A stretch of 64,000 bases of DNA from Odontesthes bonariensis (GCF_027942865.1 NC_134506.1:12174436-12238435); one strand, 5' to 3'. Shown: positions 34,001-49,000, counted from the first letter of the stretch. The notes: a model not told the origin generated them from the sequence alone. Made by a program: numbers and translations.

Positions 34001-36657
34001 ATTTTTTCAAACCGCCAGTTTGCAGCGTACAGGAGCTAAAAACCAGACTGGCTGCTTCTGTTTGTAACTCAAATTTATTGAAGAGAAAATTCTCCTCTGG
34101 CCAAATTCCCCAGGTGGCGACCTGGGGGGGGGGGTGCCTTACCACTGCTCACGCCGCATATTGTTGCTCTCTGGTAAGGTCAACAACAGAAGGAGAATTT
34201 TCCCGACAACAAAGTTGTAAGTTGCAAACAGAAGCAGCCGGACAGGCATTTCATTACTGTACACTGAACTGTGGATTGCAGCTTTTAAGCAGTAGCAAAC
34301 CACTACTTAACATCTAAATACAAGAGGTCCAGAAAGAGAGAGAGGGGGGGGGGTTCCTACATTCCATCACTACTGCAACATTGCACGTTTATCAGCAGAA
34401 ATACAAGATAAGACATCTTCATGTACAAAATAGAATAGAAAGGAAACACTGTAATTTGTAACATTTCCTGCTTTTGGTTTCCCCACCTATAGTACGCTTT
34501 TGTGTGCATCTCTGTTTGTAGGCCCCTGCACTCCCCAAAGCCACTAATCTTGACATTGACCCTCAGTTTTGCGTGTTTGTGAATGGCACCATAACAAGGG
34601 CTGACCTAATTCCAAGCATTCAGGCTAAGCTAGTGCAAATGCCCTCAAACTCTAGTACAAGCTAATGAGTGAGACGTACAGTAAGCCCAGTAAAGTTGTT
34701 GTTTATTCATATAACAATATGCCCACAAATGAGTCTGAAAGTTAAAGTACTGTTCAATAATGCTAACAAAAAAAATACTGCTTTTAATTTTTTTCTTTTG
34801 AAACACCAAATTTAGATCTTAAAAGTAAAGTAATTAGCACATAGATACAGATGGGATTACCAAGTTACTTTTCTACTGCTGTGCCTATATTTATATACCA
34901 GTGATATTATAAACAACGCATATTTTTCCTGGATGACTCACTGAATCAGAGGGATACTGTACCATCAAAGGGTAATGACAGACAATGATACAGCAACATG
35001 TTCTACTGAAAGGAGAAACACTATTCCACATTATACTGAATTACATACCACTATGGCACAAAATGCTGAACAATTACTGTTTGGTATTATATCATTTTGA
35101 TAGAGACATTAAAAAGCTCTTTGTGATTATTCATATTTTGCCAGCACAATTGTGGCCCTGTTACCAATGCTTCGTTGTCTGGTGGGTGGGGGCCACTGAC
35201 CAACACAACAGCTATATTAAACAAAACACATTGAGAGAGAGGAAAAATAAATAAATAAATAAATAAAAACAGCCCATAGGGAAATAGTTTAATTCTATTG
35301 CCTCAATATAATTGACTGTTAGCCTATGTGATGTTTTCATTTAGCTTTAAAAAAAAAAAAAAAAATCTTATTTAACAAAATGTGTCCATTTTAAACCACA
35401 TGAAAACTATTTCTTAAGCTCAAAGCTGTTTCCAATAAAGATCACACTGCTGTGATTTAAAAGAGTGATATAAACGACAAGTTGCCTAATGATAAATAAA
35501 TCAGCTCAAATCCCATCTTCTCATCCTTTACAATACTTGCGCAGCTAGGATCTATTGGGCATATGAATGTTATCACATGAAGACATAAAGCAGCATACCA
35601 GCTGACATGTAATAAAGTATATAAATATTACCTTAAGTAATATTTACAAAAAGCTGCATTCATTTTTCACTCAGCAAATGTGGTGCATCATTGAATATTA
35701 CAGTTTTTATGAAAAACTAATATTCATTCTCACGTAGCTTTCACAGTTAGCTGGATGGTTGGTTTATGCACCCAAAAGAGCAAATCAGACAGTTTTCTTT
35801 GAGACGATCAAGTTATTTTCAAATGTTCTATAGTAGCATTTGACCGAAGGTATGACAGAAGAACATAAGTCACAACGGAAGCTGGAAAAAAGTCAAATCA
35901 AAAAAAAGAAAAAAGAAAAAAAAGAATCCCTTTCATGTCATCTGTGGTAGGTGGCATTTCAACTGAAAAAGAAAGCAACATCTCCTTAAACATGCACTGA
36001 ATAATCTTATCAAATCACTCATACCACAGTTAACAATGTTGCAGGTACACATCTACATGCAAACATGATTTTAAACAGTCTGGTTTGTGGATGGAATTAC
36101 TTCTATCGTATGCTCTGGTGAAGAACCGGCCTGCGCATTCTGCATATTCTTGTAGATAGCTTGGCTTCTGAACCATCATTGGTGTTCTTTGCCAAGAGGA
36201 GTTGTGAGGGGGATGTGACAAAAGGAAAACTGTCATTAGGACAGTGCATCTTTTGTTACCATCTTCTCATGAACAACATATGTGCAAAGCATAGCTGAAT
36301 GTTCTGTGCTTGTTCGGTATAAATTCATGCTAATTGTGTGTCCCACCCCTGTTATCAGGTGCTTATGTTTCACTTACTCTCAGAATAGTGTGGTACTTAA
36401 AAGAACAAAGGCTGAAGATCAGAGTGAAGTTTAGGATTCAGGGTAGGTTTACAAAATTGCCATGATTTTCATCTTACCGTTTCAGAATCATACGATTATA
36501 CCTTATTTTCTCTTCTCACCTTTCACTCCAGCTCAATCTCACATACAGTGTCTTGAAGGAGCAGACCAGCAGGATATATAAAGACGGGTCATCGATCACC
36601 AGAGAAGGGTTTCCCTCCCACCACACTAAACTGCTTCCGCTGGTGCGGCCACACACA

Positions 36658-36693
<36 letters not shown>

Positions 36694-39600
36694 AATTGTT
36701 GGCAGGAGGTTTTGGTGGCACCGGGCAGAGCTTTTTCTGCTCTACAACACCGCTGTGTTTTATAGTCCGTTACTCTCAGAGTGCTACATGCATTTCCGTT
36801 CTTGTGTTCCTGTGAACCCCCCCCCCCCGACTTTCCTCTGTTTTAACTCCGACAGGAAGGAGGTGCCCCTGGCTTTGAATGTGACAGTGCAGGTAAATCT
36901 GTGCCCCCCCGTCACAGCTTCTATTGAAGGCTGCCGCAACACTTGAATACTAAACTAATTACTGCTTTTTCACTTAATGTATTCTATCCAAACTCAAAGC
37001 AAATTTATCAGGGGTCTTTAACCTCAGAAACGCCCCCTCCTCATCCAGGATGTAGTTGATGGAGTAACTAAACTGGCAACAACTTCTCTCAAGTCCAGTC
37101 TATATAGCATGTGGTACCAGACACCAGAATCCCTTAATCCCAAGTTAAAGACAGAATCTGATCTCTTCACTTACATTAATGCACTGGGCTATCATCCCCC
37201 ATTTTCAAGGCAGTTGTGAACAACAATAACACCTCAGTCAAGAGCTAAATTAGTTTTGTGCAGCATTCAATATAATGTCCAGCAGCCTCCGGGAATCCGA
37301 GAAACCCTGCCAACACTAAATTGAAATCATTAGCCACACTCAAATTGAATAAGCACATGACATTTGAATTACTTATTTATTTTTTTAAGCAAACTGTAGA
37401 TGAATGTAGCTTCACCAATTTGGGTCGAGTGTTGTTCTGACTTTTGGGACGACCATCTCTTCCGAATAAAGAGAAGAGGGCAGGGAAAAGGAATACAAAT
37501 CGTGATCTTTCGGCTTCGTGCAGTTGATTCTGGCTCATCTGGTAAAAATATGTAAAAACGACAAAAATACATTTTTCTCCCCTTCTTTAAATGGAAAAAT
37601 ATGTGTAATATGTCAAAGTCATCCATCTAAGCAAGTAAGCATGACATCTTAATGGCTCAAACTCCTGCATGTGGCACAAAGCAGAGAAGAAGTTTGGCTC
37701 TCTGGTTCTGTGGAATGAACAACAGAACCTGTGAGTGCAGTCCATCCTCAATAAAAAGGGAAAATCAGCACGTGTAAAAATGTCAATAGTTTATCTAGTA
37801 ATGATACTTTGATCAGTAAGACGAGTTTTCTTTTGCACTTTGAGCAAATAAATATGACGCAGTTACTCGCCTGAAAATGTGCCTTCTGCTTTTTAAATTC
37901 AGAGAAACTCAGAAATAAATGGCGATAAGAGAGTAAATCTCTTGAATGTGTGTACTGGGCTCAACAGCAACTGTGGGATTTTCAGTGTGCCTATTCTTAG
38001 AAGAACACAGCCAGCCCATAACTGGACCCGTCTGGTTTTCACGCACACACTCATGGGTGACTTGTGACTCTCATGCATTACACTCTGCAGGACAGGAAGG
38101 AGGGGGACACGCATATCTAAGCTGACTCGCATTCATAAACCCTCAACAGTTCAGTCAACCTCAGAACAGCCATGTGAAAACTCAAGTGTGCACAAAGACA
38201 CCTTCAATCCTGTATATAGGACCCACTGTTTTTATTGATTATAAGGTTGCTGTGGTTGCTATCCCACAATTTCCCCGCTTACAAATTGCTGATAATGATT
38301 CAGACCTGATGTTGATGTAATGGCCGATTATAGATAGTAATCTAAATCTTTGGGATTCTAGGTGTCAAGTGCGATGCTATGGACCAAAGCAAAGGATGGG
38401 AGTGGTACAAAGCAGCCAATAGGAATGCCCAACCAGAATCTCAGCTGGCCAATGGGATCTCCCATCTTTGATGTGCAAGGTATCCAGCTCACTTCCTGTT
38501 TCCATGGGTCTCAGCAACAGGAGCGTCAAACAATGCACAATAGTTTAGACACACCCCATCATTAGCGGCGTCCACAAAGGCTGGCACCATTATGTAGTCT
38601 GACACCAATACTGGCACATCCGCGTGCATAAACACACAAAACCACACTAATCACAAGAGAACACACATAAAAACGCACAAAAAAAAAAAAAAAAAAAAAG
38701 AAAAAAAAACACCACTCAGCACCTGGCTAAACCATGCGGCAGTTGTAACATTCTGACTCCAAAAATAGCAGAGGTCCATCGGTACACTCTGGAAATGTTA
38801 CCGTCAGCTTGACACATGCACACTCGCATGCAGATACCCATCCCATTTCCATGCATCCCTCCAGTTTCCCCATCCGGTTCAGACAAGACTAAACTGGCTG
38901 GTTTGTTGACAAGATACATGCACCGTATGATTTTGCCACGAGGTATTTAAAAACAGACTGCTGTAATGAAGCTTTCCGAGAAAAGTCGCTGATCAGATAA
39001 GAAGTCAGACATTGAGACTAGCATCTCATATGGAATTATCAAATGACAATGACAGCCATAAGCACACTTTAAACTATCACAGTGTCATATATCCTCAAAC
39101 CATGAGAACAAAGAAACTGGCTTTGGTTTGCTTAGTTTGATTTAGCCTTCCTAGTTTAAAATGTTTCCCTCATTTTACATTCAAAATTTCTTCCCACCCC
39201 GTAGCTACAGTACAGGTGTTTAGGTTTGTCCTATTGAAGGGGTAGTTCTTTCAAGACGGGGGCAATTTTTGCTTTTTCCCTTGCACTTACTTGCTTGTCA
39301 AGCAGTTTTGCTTGAGAACATTTAATGCGTAATCCAAGTTTTACCCCTGATCCAAAGATCAGCTCCTTATGCATGATGTTGATCAAGGAAAGAATGCTTG
39401 CTCTGATGATTGTCACAAGGAGTTAACTCTGGTTCAAAAAGTCATCTGACCTAAATGTCTCAGCAAGAGTTTCTGCGGTATGACACGGTGAGCCAGAGTG
39501 TCATGATGACAGAGGCAGGAGGCACAGCACGGGACTTGACAACTAACAAATCCTTCAACAATTTTATCAGACTAACACAACTGAAAAATCTGGTCAGCAT

Positions 39601-42600
39601 TCCAGCCATTAGTTGGGAAACACGGAGCAAGGCATCTGATAATCACTGACCATCAACACTATTAGTGTGGAAACTTTAAAATTATGTGATGACAAAATGA
39701 TGTGAATGACACTTTGTCAATTAAGTGACAGAACAGTAGAAAGTCAGCAGCTGACAAAAAAAAACAAACAAAAAAACAAACAAAAAACAGAGTGTTAATT
39801 TTCCTGCCTCAGGTGAATAATAAAGTTGCATTTTTATGTTATGTTCTTTATATTCTCACAACAAAAAACAGAATAACTTGATCCCTTTTAAAGCATGATA
39901 TTGTAATATTGACAGCTTCATCTGCTGCAATGGAATTTAGTCATTGCTCATAAATGTATTAATGTTCGTCAGCGCTTTATTCAGACACTGTCCACAGTGA
40001 TGCAGAAAGCCACAGCGAATGTGCAATAACAACCATCGACACAAGACTAAACAGTACATCAGGTGAGGTCGAGCAGCAAGAGTAAGAGCTTTCTTACAAC
40101 TTTGGTTTATATAACTATATCAGCACGCCAAGTATACTGTGGTCATGTAAAACATACCAGTAGTGGTTGGAATTTGCTGAAAATATTCTGTGTCAACACG
40201 CTTAAGCCTGATTCTTACTCGGCGCAAACGCGCAACTGTTCTGGCTCGAGAACCATTAATGACGTCATCGAAAGCGCCAGCCCCTTCACAGTTCCTTCAG
40301 CTCATAAGCGCAGTTTGCGCCGAGTATGCGTCACATTTGCAGTTCTCTCCAGACCAGCGGGCGTCACTGTTGAGGAAACAAGCTGAAAAGCATACGAAGA
40401 AAGCATACACAATGCCACCTGTGGTGTCACGTCAGCAGAGGCTGGCACATCTGATGCGGAATGAATTTACTCTGAGTGTAGAACTGTATACGTATCTCAG
40501 AGCTAAGCGGCTGCGGCAAAAACAGAAGAGAAGGTGGAATGTTCGTCCTTTGCAATAAGACGAACTTTGTCAAACGTTGTCCCAGTGTAACTTCATAGAC
40601 GTGTCGTACAGATGTTTGTAGAGGCGCACCCTCTCGGTCACCGCGGTCTCTGCAGTGTTCATTTTTTCTTTTTCTTGGTCAGCTGTTTCCGGTTGAGCGC
40701 GCGCGAAGTCAGAAAAAAAGTTGTGTGCGCGACCTTGCGACGCGCGAGGATTTTCTAGCTTGCGACGGGGGGCGTGGCGGAATTTTGGGTCACGTGACCG
40801 TTTGCGCCATTTGCGACCAGCTAGTAAGAGCGAGGTTGCGCCGAGTAAGAATCAGCCTTTAAGCCAACTGAGCCATTGTGATATCAGGAACACTAACTGG
40901 ATTCTTACATGAGGTAAGCATCACTTAAGCAGTTCTCAACCAAATGTGTAGTAAAACCATTTATTGGTCATCAGTAATGCAATTAGACATGTATGAACTA
41001 TAAAAGCACCAAAGCCCTAGGTGTCTAACGGCTGCATTGCAGCTCACACAGCTAGCGTGGACGCTTTTATCTGTTAACATTTGGAAGACCTGACAATCCT
41101 GGTGTAAAGCTGGCCAAAGACTGTCAAGGCTACCAAAAGTGCTTTAACAAGGTACTAAGAGAGGAGGCTTCATATTCGCTGGAGCGGTACATTTCTTATG
41201 TCTTTTTGTTGCATCACTTGTAGATTACTGTATGTACATTTATGATAAACATGAAATCATCAACATAAAGTGGGATCTTCAGCGACCAAACAGGGAAGGA
41301 ATCCCACAAAGGTGTGCCATACTTAATACAGACTGGAGGGGGATATAGTTGAAAGTGGCCATCTTCATAAGTTTCAGGTTTGTTTTTGATCAAACAGGGT
41401 GGAACTCATTAGTAACTGCAATTAGGCTAACTTAACAGTTGCAGAAACTTGAAAATCATCACCAAAAAAAAAAAAAATCAAAGTAAAAAGACTAGACTAA
41501 CTGATAGATTATCCCCAAAAAATACAGTTTGAAAAATTAACTAAATGAACCACATAAAAGAACTGATGATTCTTGACCAAATCTATTCTGCACAAAATGG
41601 ACTTGAAAGGATTTAGACTAGTTGTGACTCACAAACACAGATGGTAGCCAGGAGTCTGGTGGCGATTAATGGAGGCAGGCAGTTCTGAAAGGCTGGCTGC
41701 AAGACGTAATTGGAGAAGGTGAGGGCAATGACAGCCAGTGTAGTTGGATACATGATGAGGACAGCACTCCATAATAACAGGAAGCTAAAGAATAAAGACA
41801 AAACAGAGTTTCCCATGAGAATGGTCATCCAAATTCATAACATTCCTTAAAATATTGTCTAGAGTAGACAGTAGTACCACAAGCTGTTTTCTTTGGGCTG
41901 TTATTTTCACAAAGAGGGAGCGCTTACTCAGCATAGCTTAATGTACCGTTGATTCGAGCTACAGGAATAGCGCGACCTGGCTGGACATTTAACTGGACCA
42001 CAGTCCTTGTCCCAGTATACATGCACTTGAATGAAATTGCGTTATTAACCACAATCAGACCAAAATACGTACAGTGCTGCAGACTGAGTGAGAAAATGAT
42101 CAAGACATTTTGCCATTTCTATTTTTCCTCTGTAGCATATACACCTGAATTTACTGCACATATGTTGTTTTTAAGTTACTTGAATGGTGATTTTTGTCAA
42201 AATGATTCTATGGTTAAAACATATATACACACACATAATTGTATGTGTATATATATATAAATATTTTGTTAAAGCAGAGCAACATCTGGAAATGCTTTGA
42301 GTGACCATGAGTCGACGTGTGGTCTCAATGATTTTCACTCGAATCATATGTGATGCTCAGTTTTGTATGATTTTGGTCAGATGAAGATTTTTTTACATGC
42401 ATTTTAAAAGTCTGGTTTGGGTCAGTCTAACCCATTAATTAGATTTTTTTCTTTTAAATCTCACATAAACATACCAACTCTTCTTTTTCAGTTTCATCCT
42501 GGCTTCTCATTTACCCTGCTGCTGAAAGCTGCTGGCAGAGCCAGTTCTGTAAAGCTACACGGTAGCAGTTGGGCTTGAGTGCTTGGCCAAGGACATCTTA

Positions 42601-45600
42601 TCAGTTATAAGACAAAGATGAACATAAGAAACAGCCCTGTGTCTGAACAGCAGGTCCACAAAGAATAACACTTTGGCAGGACAGCAGCCGCTTCTCTGCA
42701 TTATCAGTGCAGTTCTTTACTTTAATTCACTGAAAGAAAATAATCCATTCAGTTATAAGAAATAAAAAGACTTCATAAATTCCTAGGGAAAAAAGAAAAG
42801 AAAGATTTTTAAATGACTATTTCCAATTGTGTGCAGTTTTCAGTTTTAGATCAACTACAGTGCCGTGCAAAAGCATTCACCCCCCACAGCATTTTACCTC
42901 CTTGATGTTGCCTTACATGCTGTAACCTAAATGGATGTGTTTTTGGACTCAAGAAAATCATGTAAAGAATTCTTGGTTACCTTGATAACCAAAACTCATG
43001 GACCACACAAGGAGGGCAGTAATCAGAGATTATAAAAGCCAAAGGTGACCCTGAAGGAGCGGAAACATGCACTCAAAGCCAAAGAGGGAAAAACAAACAA
43101 AAAAAAAAAAAAACAATCACATTTTGAGTTCACCAAAAGGCATCTCAATTGGTCAGTACCTAAGGAATGATAAGCCGTGCTGAATACAGGCACATTCTTG
43201 AGGAAACCCTGTTTTAGTTGAGAATCTGTGGTATGACAAAGATGGCTGTACACTGGTGGAACCCATCCAGTTTGGAGAAGCCGAGAAAGGTCTGAATTGA
43301 AAAATGGGCAAAAATCTCAGTGCCTAAATGTGCCAAACTGAGGCCAGCTTCATACCAACTCTATGATGAGTGTGATGCATGTTCGTTGTTTTACTGAGGT
43401 CTTGTGGCCGCAGGTGTGTATTCACACACCCAACCTTTCTGTTGCAGTGCAGCTTCTGCCAGCACAATGTTTTGCCTTTAGTAATAGCCATAAATAGAAT
43501 TTTGTGCAATCAATTGTTAATATACTTTCCAAAGTGAAGAATTAAGAGTCACTGATGGCCATACATTTTCCCTTCAATAACATACTAATTCCTAAATTAA
43601 AACAAAATCCATCATCAAAACATGAAATAATATATTTTTAGGTTCTGTGGCACATAAGTCAGTTTCAGAATCAATAAATATTTGAGCTGAAAATGGTTTA
43701 ACACCATTCTAATATCAGGCTGTAAGGCAACAACAGTGGGAAACAAGCCAAACGGGGTGAATACTTTTGAAAGGCACCATAATTAAGAATCTTATCTTTA
43801 TCATCTTGAACAGAACAATGAATAAAACAAACAAATTGGTAGGGCCAAAGATTGAGTACTGGGATTAACTGGCAGGACATCAAAGCACAATAGACATCAT
43901 GCTTTTTTAATTTCTATTCTTTGCTCTATTTTTGGCTTGCAAATAACTGACAAAGCCAGTAAAACCTTGTGCTGCCATAAATATGGTCAGTGAAGGTCAT
44001 GTGGCTTCCATTTGATCATTTGACATGTCAGCTGATCATTTAGTATTTGTTCAAGTGTGTAAGACGAGATCTCCTGTTATGACTGGTTCCAGGAAGCATC
44101 CCTACCAAAACCAACCACAGACTGTTTGAGGTATAATGCATACAAATCGAGTACAACTCAAAGCCACAAGGTGTGGCAAACTACTGCTGTGGTTGAGACA
44201 CAGCAGTGTTTTAAGAAAAAAGTAGGGCAACAGCACTTACCCCACAAGCCCTCCAAAGATTTCTGTCACATACGAGTAGTCTCCTCCAGACTTTGGGATT
44301 GTGACACCCAGTTCAGCATAGCACAAGGACCCAAGGGCACAGATACCCCCTCCACAAACCCAGACGATGAGTGACAGCCCCACTGAGCCTGCATGCTCCA
44401 GCACTCCTTTAGGTGAGATAAATATCCCAGAGCCAATGATATTCCCTTTGAATAAAAGAACAAAATGGTTACACTTGCCTTTATATTACAAATTTGATGG
44501 AACATTTGTTAAATGAACTAAAAGAGCATTAGATTGAAGACAGTGAGTTTTCCGAGTCAATGCAATACAAATCAAAAGGTGCTTGCAATTCAACAACAAC
44601 GTGTTCAACAAATTGCAAGTCACATTTATGGAATCTAAAATAAGTAGTTCTAAAATATAAAAAAACAACAACACAGAACTGCAAACATTTTGGTACGTGT
44701 GATGCATCTGTGAGTCTGTTGTGCAGCCGTTTTGTCCCCAATGCTAAACTTAAAATAGTCAAACATTTCTGCAGGTCCTGCTCTTAATTTAGAATGCATG
44801 CATATATATGCAAAGAGAGACAGCAACGGTTAAAATGAAACATTCATAGAGCATTAGCATGAAAACTCGGAGGCGTCTAAGATTATGCAATCAAATTAAT
44901 ATATGAAAAAAAAAACAAAAAAAAAAAACCCACGCACAAAAAAAAAAAAAACAAGCATTTGTATATACATACACATGACAATTGCTTATGTCACCTGTGC
45001 ATTCTTAAAAGCAGAAAACAATAAACCAGGGCAGACTTCTAATTAACTCCCCAATGACTATAACAGAGCAAAGCAGCCCATCACATTACCTGTTATGAAA
45101 AGCTAGTATTATATCATCTTATGTCATCTATTTTGAAACCACAGTGATCATCACCCACGTCAGAAATAACACATCTCTCTCTCTGGGATATCTAATGTAG
45201 TCCTTTGGCATGGTGGACACATGACTCAGAGTTCTAGCACAGCTAACTCCCAAACAGGGACAGATAGAGGTTCCCTGATAGCTGGGAAATGGTTAAAGCA
45301 CATAAACTACTATTAGCCACCATGTAACAAGTTCAAATTCAGACCGGCATTTGCATCTTCATCCTTTCCAAAAGAAAACAAAACTACACCTAAAGTAACC
45401 AAACAGCAGCTGTCCAAGCAAAACATGTTTTGCACTATCCTCCGTAGTATTCTCTTCTTTGGGGAGGTTTGGGATAAAAGGAATCTTCACAAAAAAAAAA
45501 AACAAACAAAAAAAAAAACTTGACTCTGTTGAACTGTAAACACTGTAGCTAATAAAACCCAGCGAAGCACACCATGGTTCTGAATGCTCTCTAATGGTGC

Positions 45601-45980
45601 AGAGCAAGAGGGGAGGTCCATGCCGTGCATTTATCATTGTCTGATTTGATTGTGCAGGCCGAAGCGAGATGTAGCGCTCTTACATGCCTGTGTTGTTTGT
45701 TATGTCATGAAGTTTGGCATCACAGCAGAAAGCATGAATCAGAGTTCAACCAACCATCTCAGTTTCCCCGCACGACAGCCGTGAAATTCTCTCATAAGTA
45801 CCGATTATTCACCAACTTACTCAAAGAACCCCCATCCTGCATGGTGCCAAAAAAAAAATAAATAATCACTTTCACTAATTGTTTATGTCAAAACAATCTT
45901 TAGTTGAAGGGGCTTTATCTTTTCTCTTCATGAATCTTCACTTTCCCCAAACATTAAAGCCCATTAAAGGAATAGTTTGC

Positions 45981-46012
<32 letters not shown>

Positions 46013-49000
46013 CTGGGGTTGTGTGACTTATGACTTACCTGCAGGAGGCAGTGGTCAGAACAGTCTGTTTGGAGAAGCAGGAATGAATTCCCAAGGGGGA
46101 GCCAAGCTAACATTTTAAGCTAACAAATTCAGCTTTGGATTTTCACCCTTTAAAACGATTAATCTAAAAAATTTCATAGTGGTTTAGCAAACGCTGCATT
46201 GTCGTTTTTTTTTTTTTTTTTTTTAAAGTGGAAAGCAATAAACCACGATTTATTTGTTGCATCGGTTTCATTTGTCACCAACAAATGCGTTACTCCCGTT
46301 TTCCCTGCAGCTAGTCCTGCAGTACAAGCCCACGAAACTTTCCCGGTTGCTGGAATGTGGCTGGAGCTGTCTGGCTCACTGTCTTTAGAGAAGAAGAAAA
46401 ATAAATAAATAAAGAAGAAAAAAGGAGCCGAACAGCATCGACTCTTGTTTTGAGAACAGACTTTGCAGGAGAACTCCACACACCTACAGTGTATGATAAG
46501 TACATGGCCATCAGGACCATCATTGAGGTTTTTTTTGCAACCAAATTTTGACCAACTATTTTTGATGAAAGTTTGATCATCGGTATTCCGTTTGAATTAG
46601 AAAATTAGGGATCCAAGTGCTTTGGACCAAAGGCCGTACAGATAGATGACCAGACCAGACTATTAGAAGTAGTTTCTTACAATTCCTGTTGCAGCAAAAA
46701 TGGAGGAAACCAAAAAAAAAATGGAAGTCATTCTGAGAGAAAAATCTCAACACCAAATAATTTAAGAAGCAGTCTATGGATTTTACAACATACATATTGT
46801 CCTAAAGAACAAAGATGAGGCAGTTTATTCACTTTGAACAAAGCAGTGTACTAACTTTACTTTGTTATCATCCCAGGTTGCAGTAACTGAGTGAGAGGAC
46901 TACTTCCATCAGACATGGAGCCTTTCCTGCATTCTACAGTGAAATTAAAGCCCTCATAAAGGACTCAGAGCAACAATTAATTGTTATGTGAACTTTTGTA
47001 GAGACTGCCTTGTGTGTCACGAACAGTATTGACATTGTTGGGATAAGTTACTCTGGCATGGAAAAGATACATGCTTTTAACATGAACAGAAGTATAACCT
47101 GATGAATTCTTAAGGCCAGCAAAGCTGCACACCTGACAGACATGATCAGAAATCTGGACACTTACATGACCACGTCTACACCAATAAAAAACAATAACCA
47201 GCTTTCTCGTGTCCCACGTGACTGCCACATTCAAAATAAATCTAAAGACTGTTAAAGACTGAGACTGTACACCAGAATTCTAATGTGCGCATACTGATTC
47301 TTTTTATATTCAAAACCATTTTTTTTTCTGCCAGGCCCTAAATGAAAGCAGTAGTAATGAGAGGTCCAGTGACGAGCAGTGAAGCATGAGACACGCATCG
47401 TCAGTACTGCAGACTGAAAGCAAGGCACTGGATATGTGAGTAGGCTGCAGCTGGTGGGCAGTAGTATGACTCAAGTTGCTTTGGAGTGATAACTATGCAG
47501 GTTTTGCCTCATCAGTTTTTGTGTGTTGAGGATTCAATTAAAACGAAAACACTAATGTCAGACGAAACTCTAAGTATTGAAGACTTATAATGAAGTGTCA
47601 ACTCTTAATTAACATGATCACATATACTTTGACAAAAATAATTGTACACCTGCTGCTTGCCAAATGAACAAAAACAAACAAATTGGTTGGGCCAAAGAAC
47701 GAGTACTGGGACTAACTTGCAGGGCATCAAAGCACAATAGACATGACTTTGGTTAAAGAGAAGAAAAATGACAACATAGCCAAACTGTTTTCTTATTCTT
47801 TCATAACCCTTCCACTTTCTAATGATACCTTTACTCCACTCTGTCATTCCTTCTTTATGACAGACTGTTGGATTTCTATTATATTAAGTTTATGTTGACA
47901 TGCTGTCCTGTTTGAGTACTAACTCAATGATGATTACCAACGCAAGAGTTGTTCTTCTCCCCAGTTAAAATCTAGAATAAATAAATAAAATTGAAAAAAA
48001 AAAGAAAAAAAAAAAGAGTTAAAGTATCTAATAAAATTAAACAAAATCCAAATAAAGAGAAAAGTACATTCATGACAACATCCATCTTGTCACTTCTCAG
48101 GGACATCCTGTTGTCCTCCACCTGTGTCAAGATGCGATTCACTCACAGGCTGATTATCAGCTGGCCCTCGGAGTCCCTCTGCATTAACCTACTACCATAA
48201 CAAAATAAAATTAAAAAATAAATAACACACTTTAACCTTTTGAGTTTACTGTATCAAATGAGGCCGTTAATTTGACAGCATACTGTAAAATGCTGTACCG
48301 GGGTTGCAGGAAACTGAGGAAGCTACAACTTCCTCATTAAAACCGTTCACCTCATTTTTTACTGTAAACTTTCTGTGCTGCAGTGCTGAACATGTTTAGT
48401 GTGGGTGTGATGTCGTGTAACGAAAAATACATATGCCGGACGCTTTAGCCTGCGGTCGACACTTGACAGTAAATCCTGATCACCAATGACAAACCGTCTA
48501 AGCTCTGCTGTCCCACAGAACCACGTGGAGGCTGTGCTTTGTCCGTGCGCCTTTCAACTTCAGCTTAAGAACATCCAGCCACGTAAGCGTGTCCATGTTC
48601 AGATCATCACGACTGATGCAACAGTTTCCACACAGAGCCTCAACTCCTACATTCCGAGCGAGAAACACTTATTACATTTTCTGTGCGGAAAAGCGACTTA
48701 GTTCGTTTTTAAAACGGTATATTCTTTTATTTGCAGTTTCAGGTACAAATCAGGCAAAACAAGATGTATGGAAACTAAGCCGTGTTTCTGTCATCGCAGT
48801 CTCCTTACAGTAAATTATGACTCGAAGGAGGACTGCAGTGTGCAGTGATAGTCTAACTTCTCCCCGTAAACACGTTACTACAGTTGGACCCTAACCCATC
48901 CGGACGCTCAAACACGTTGCCACGATAACTTTTCCTTGTAGCTCGACTCACGTGTCAAACTGCCAGTTCATGTCACAATATATGACAAAAGCTGTCAGAC

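Larger units (their letters stand above)
40198..40864. mobile_element. Internally deleted PIF/Harbinger element in slc7a10 intron 3
   Basis: Terminal inverted repeats of about 23 bp: CCTGATTCTTACTCGGCGCAA near 40205 and its complement near 40855, flanked by TTA/TTAA, the Harbinger target type. Inside, the plus strand encodes a piece resembling the N-terminal RRRW-type region of HARBI1-like transposases (to 40558). The minus strand encodes the start of a MADF/Myb-like protein (40662-40570). Full Harbingers carry exactly these two genes, so this looks like a deletion derivative. It is CpG-rich relative to the intron. Confidence 0.7.

Noticed and set aside
45960-46210. TTAAAGGAATAGTTTGC at 45964, considered as another TTAA-type MITE
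   Set aside because: No inverted partner end was found downstream, so borders cannot be supported. It may be a truncated copy.
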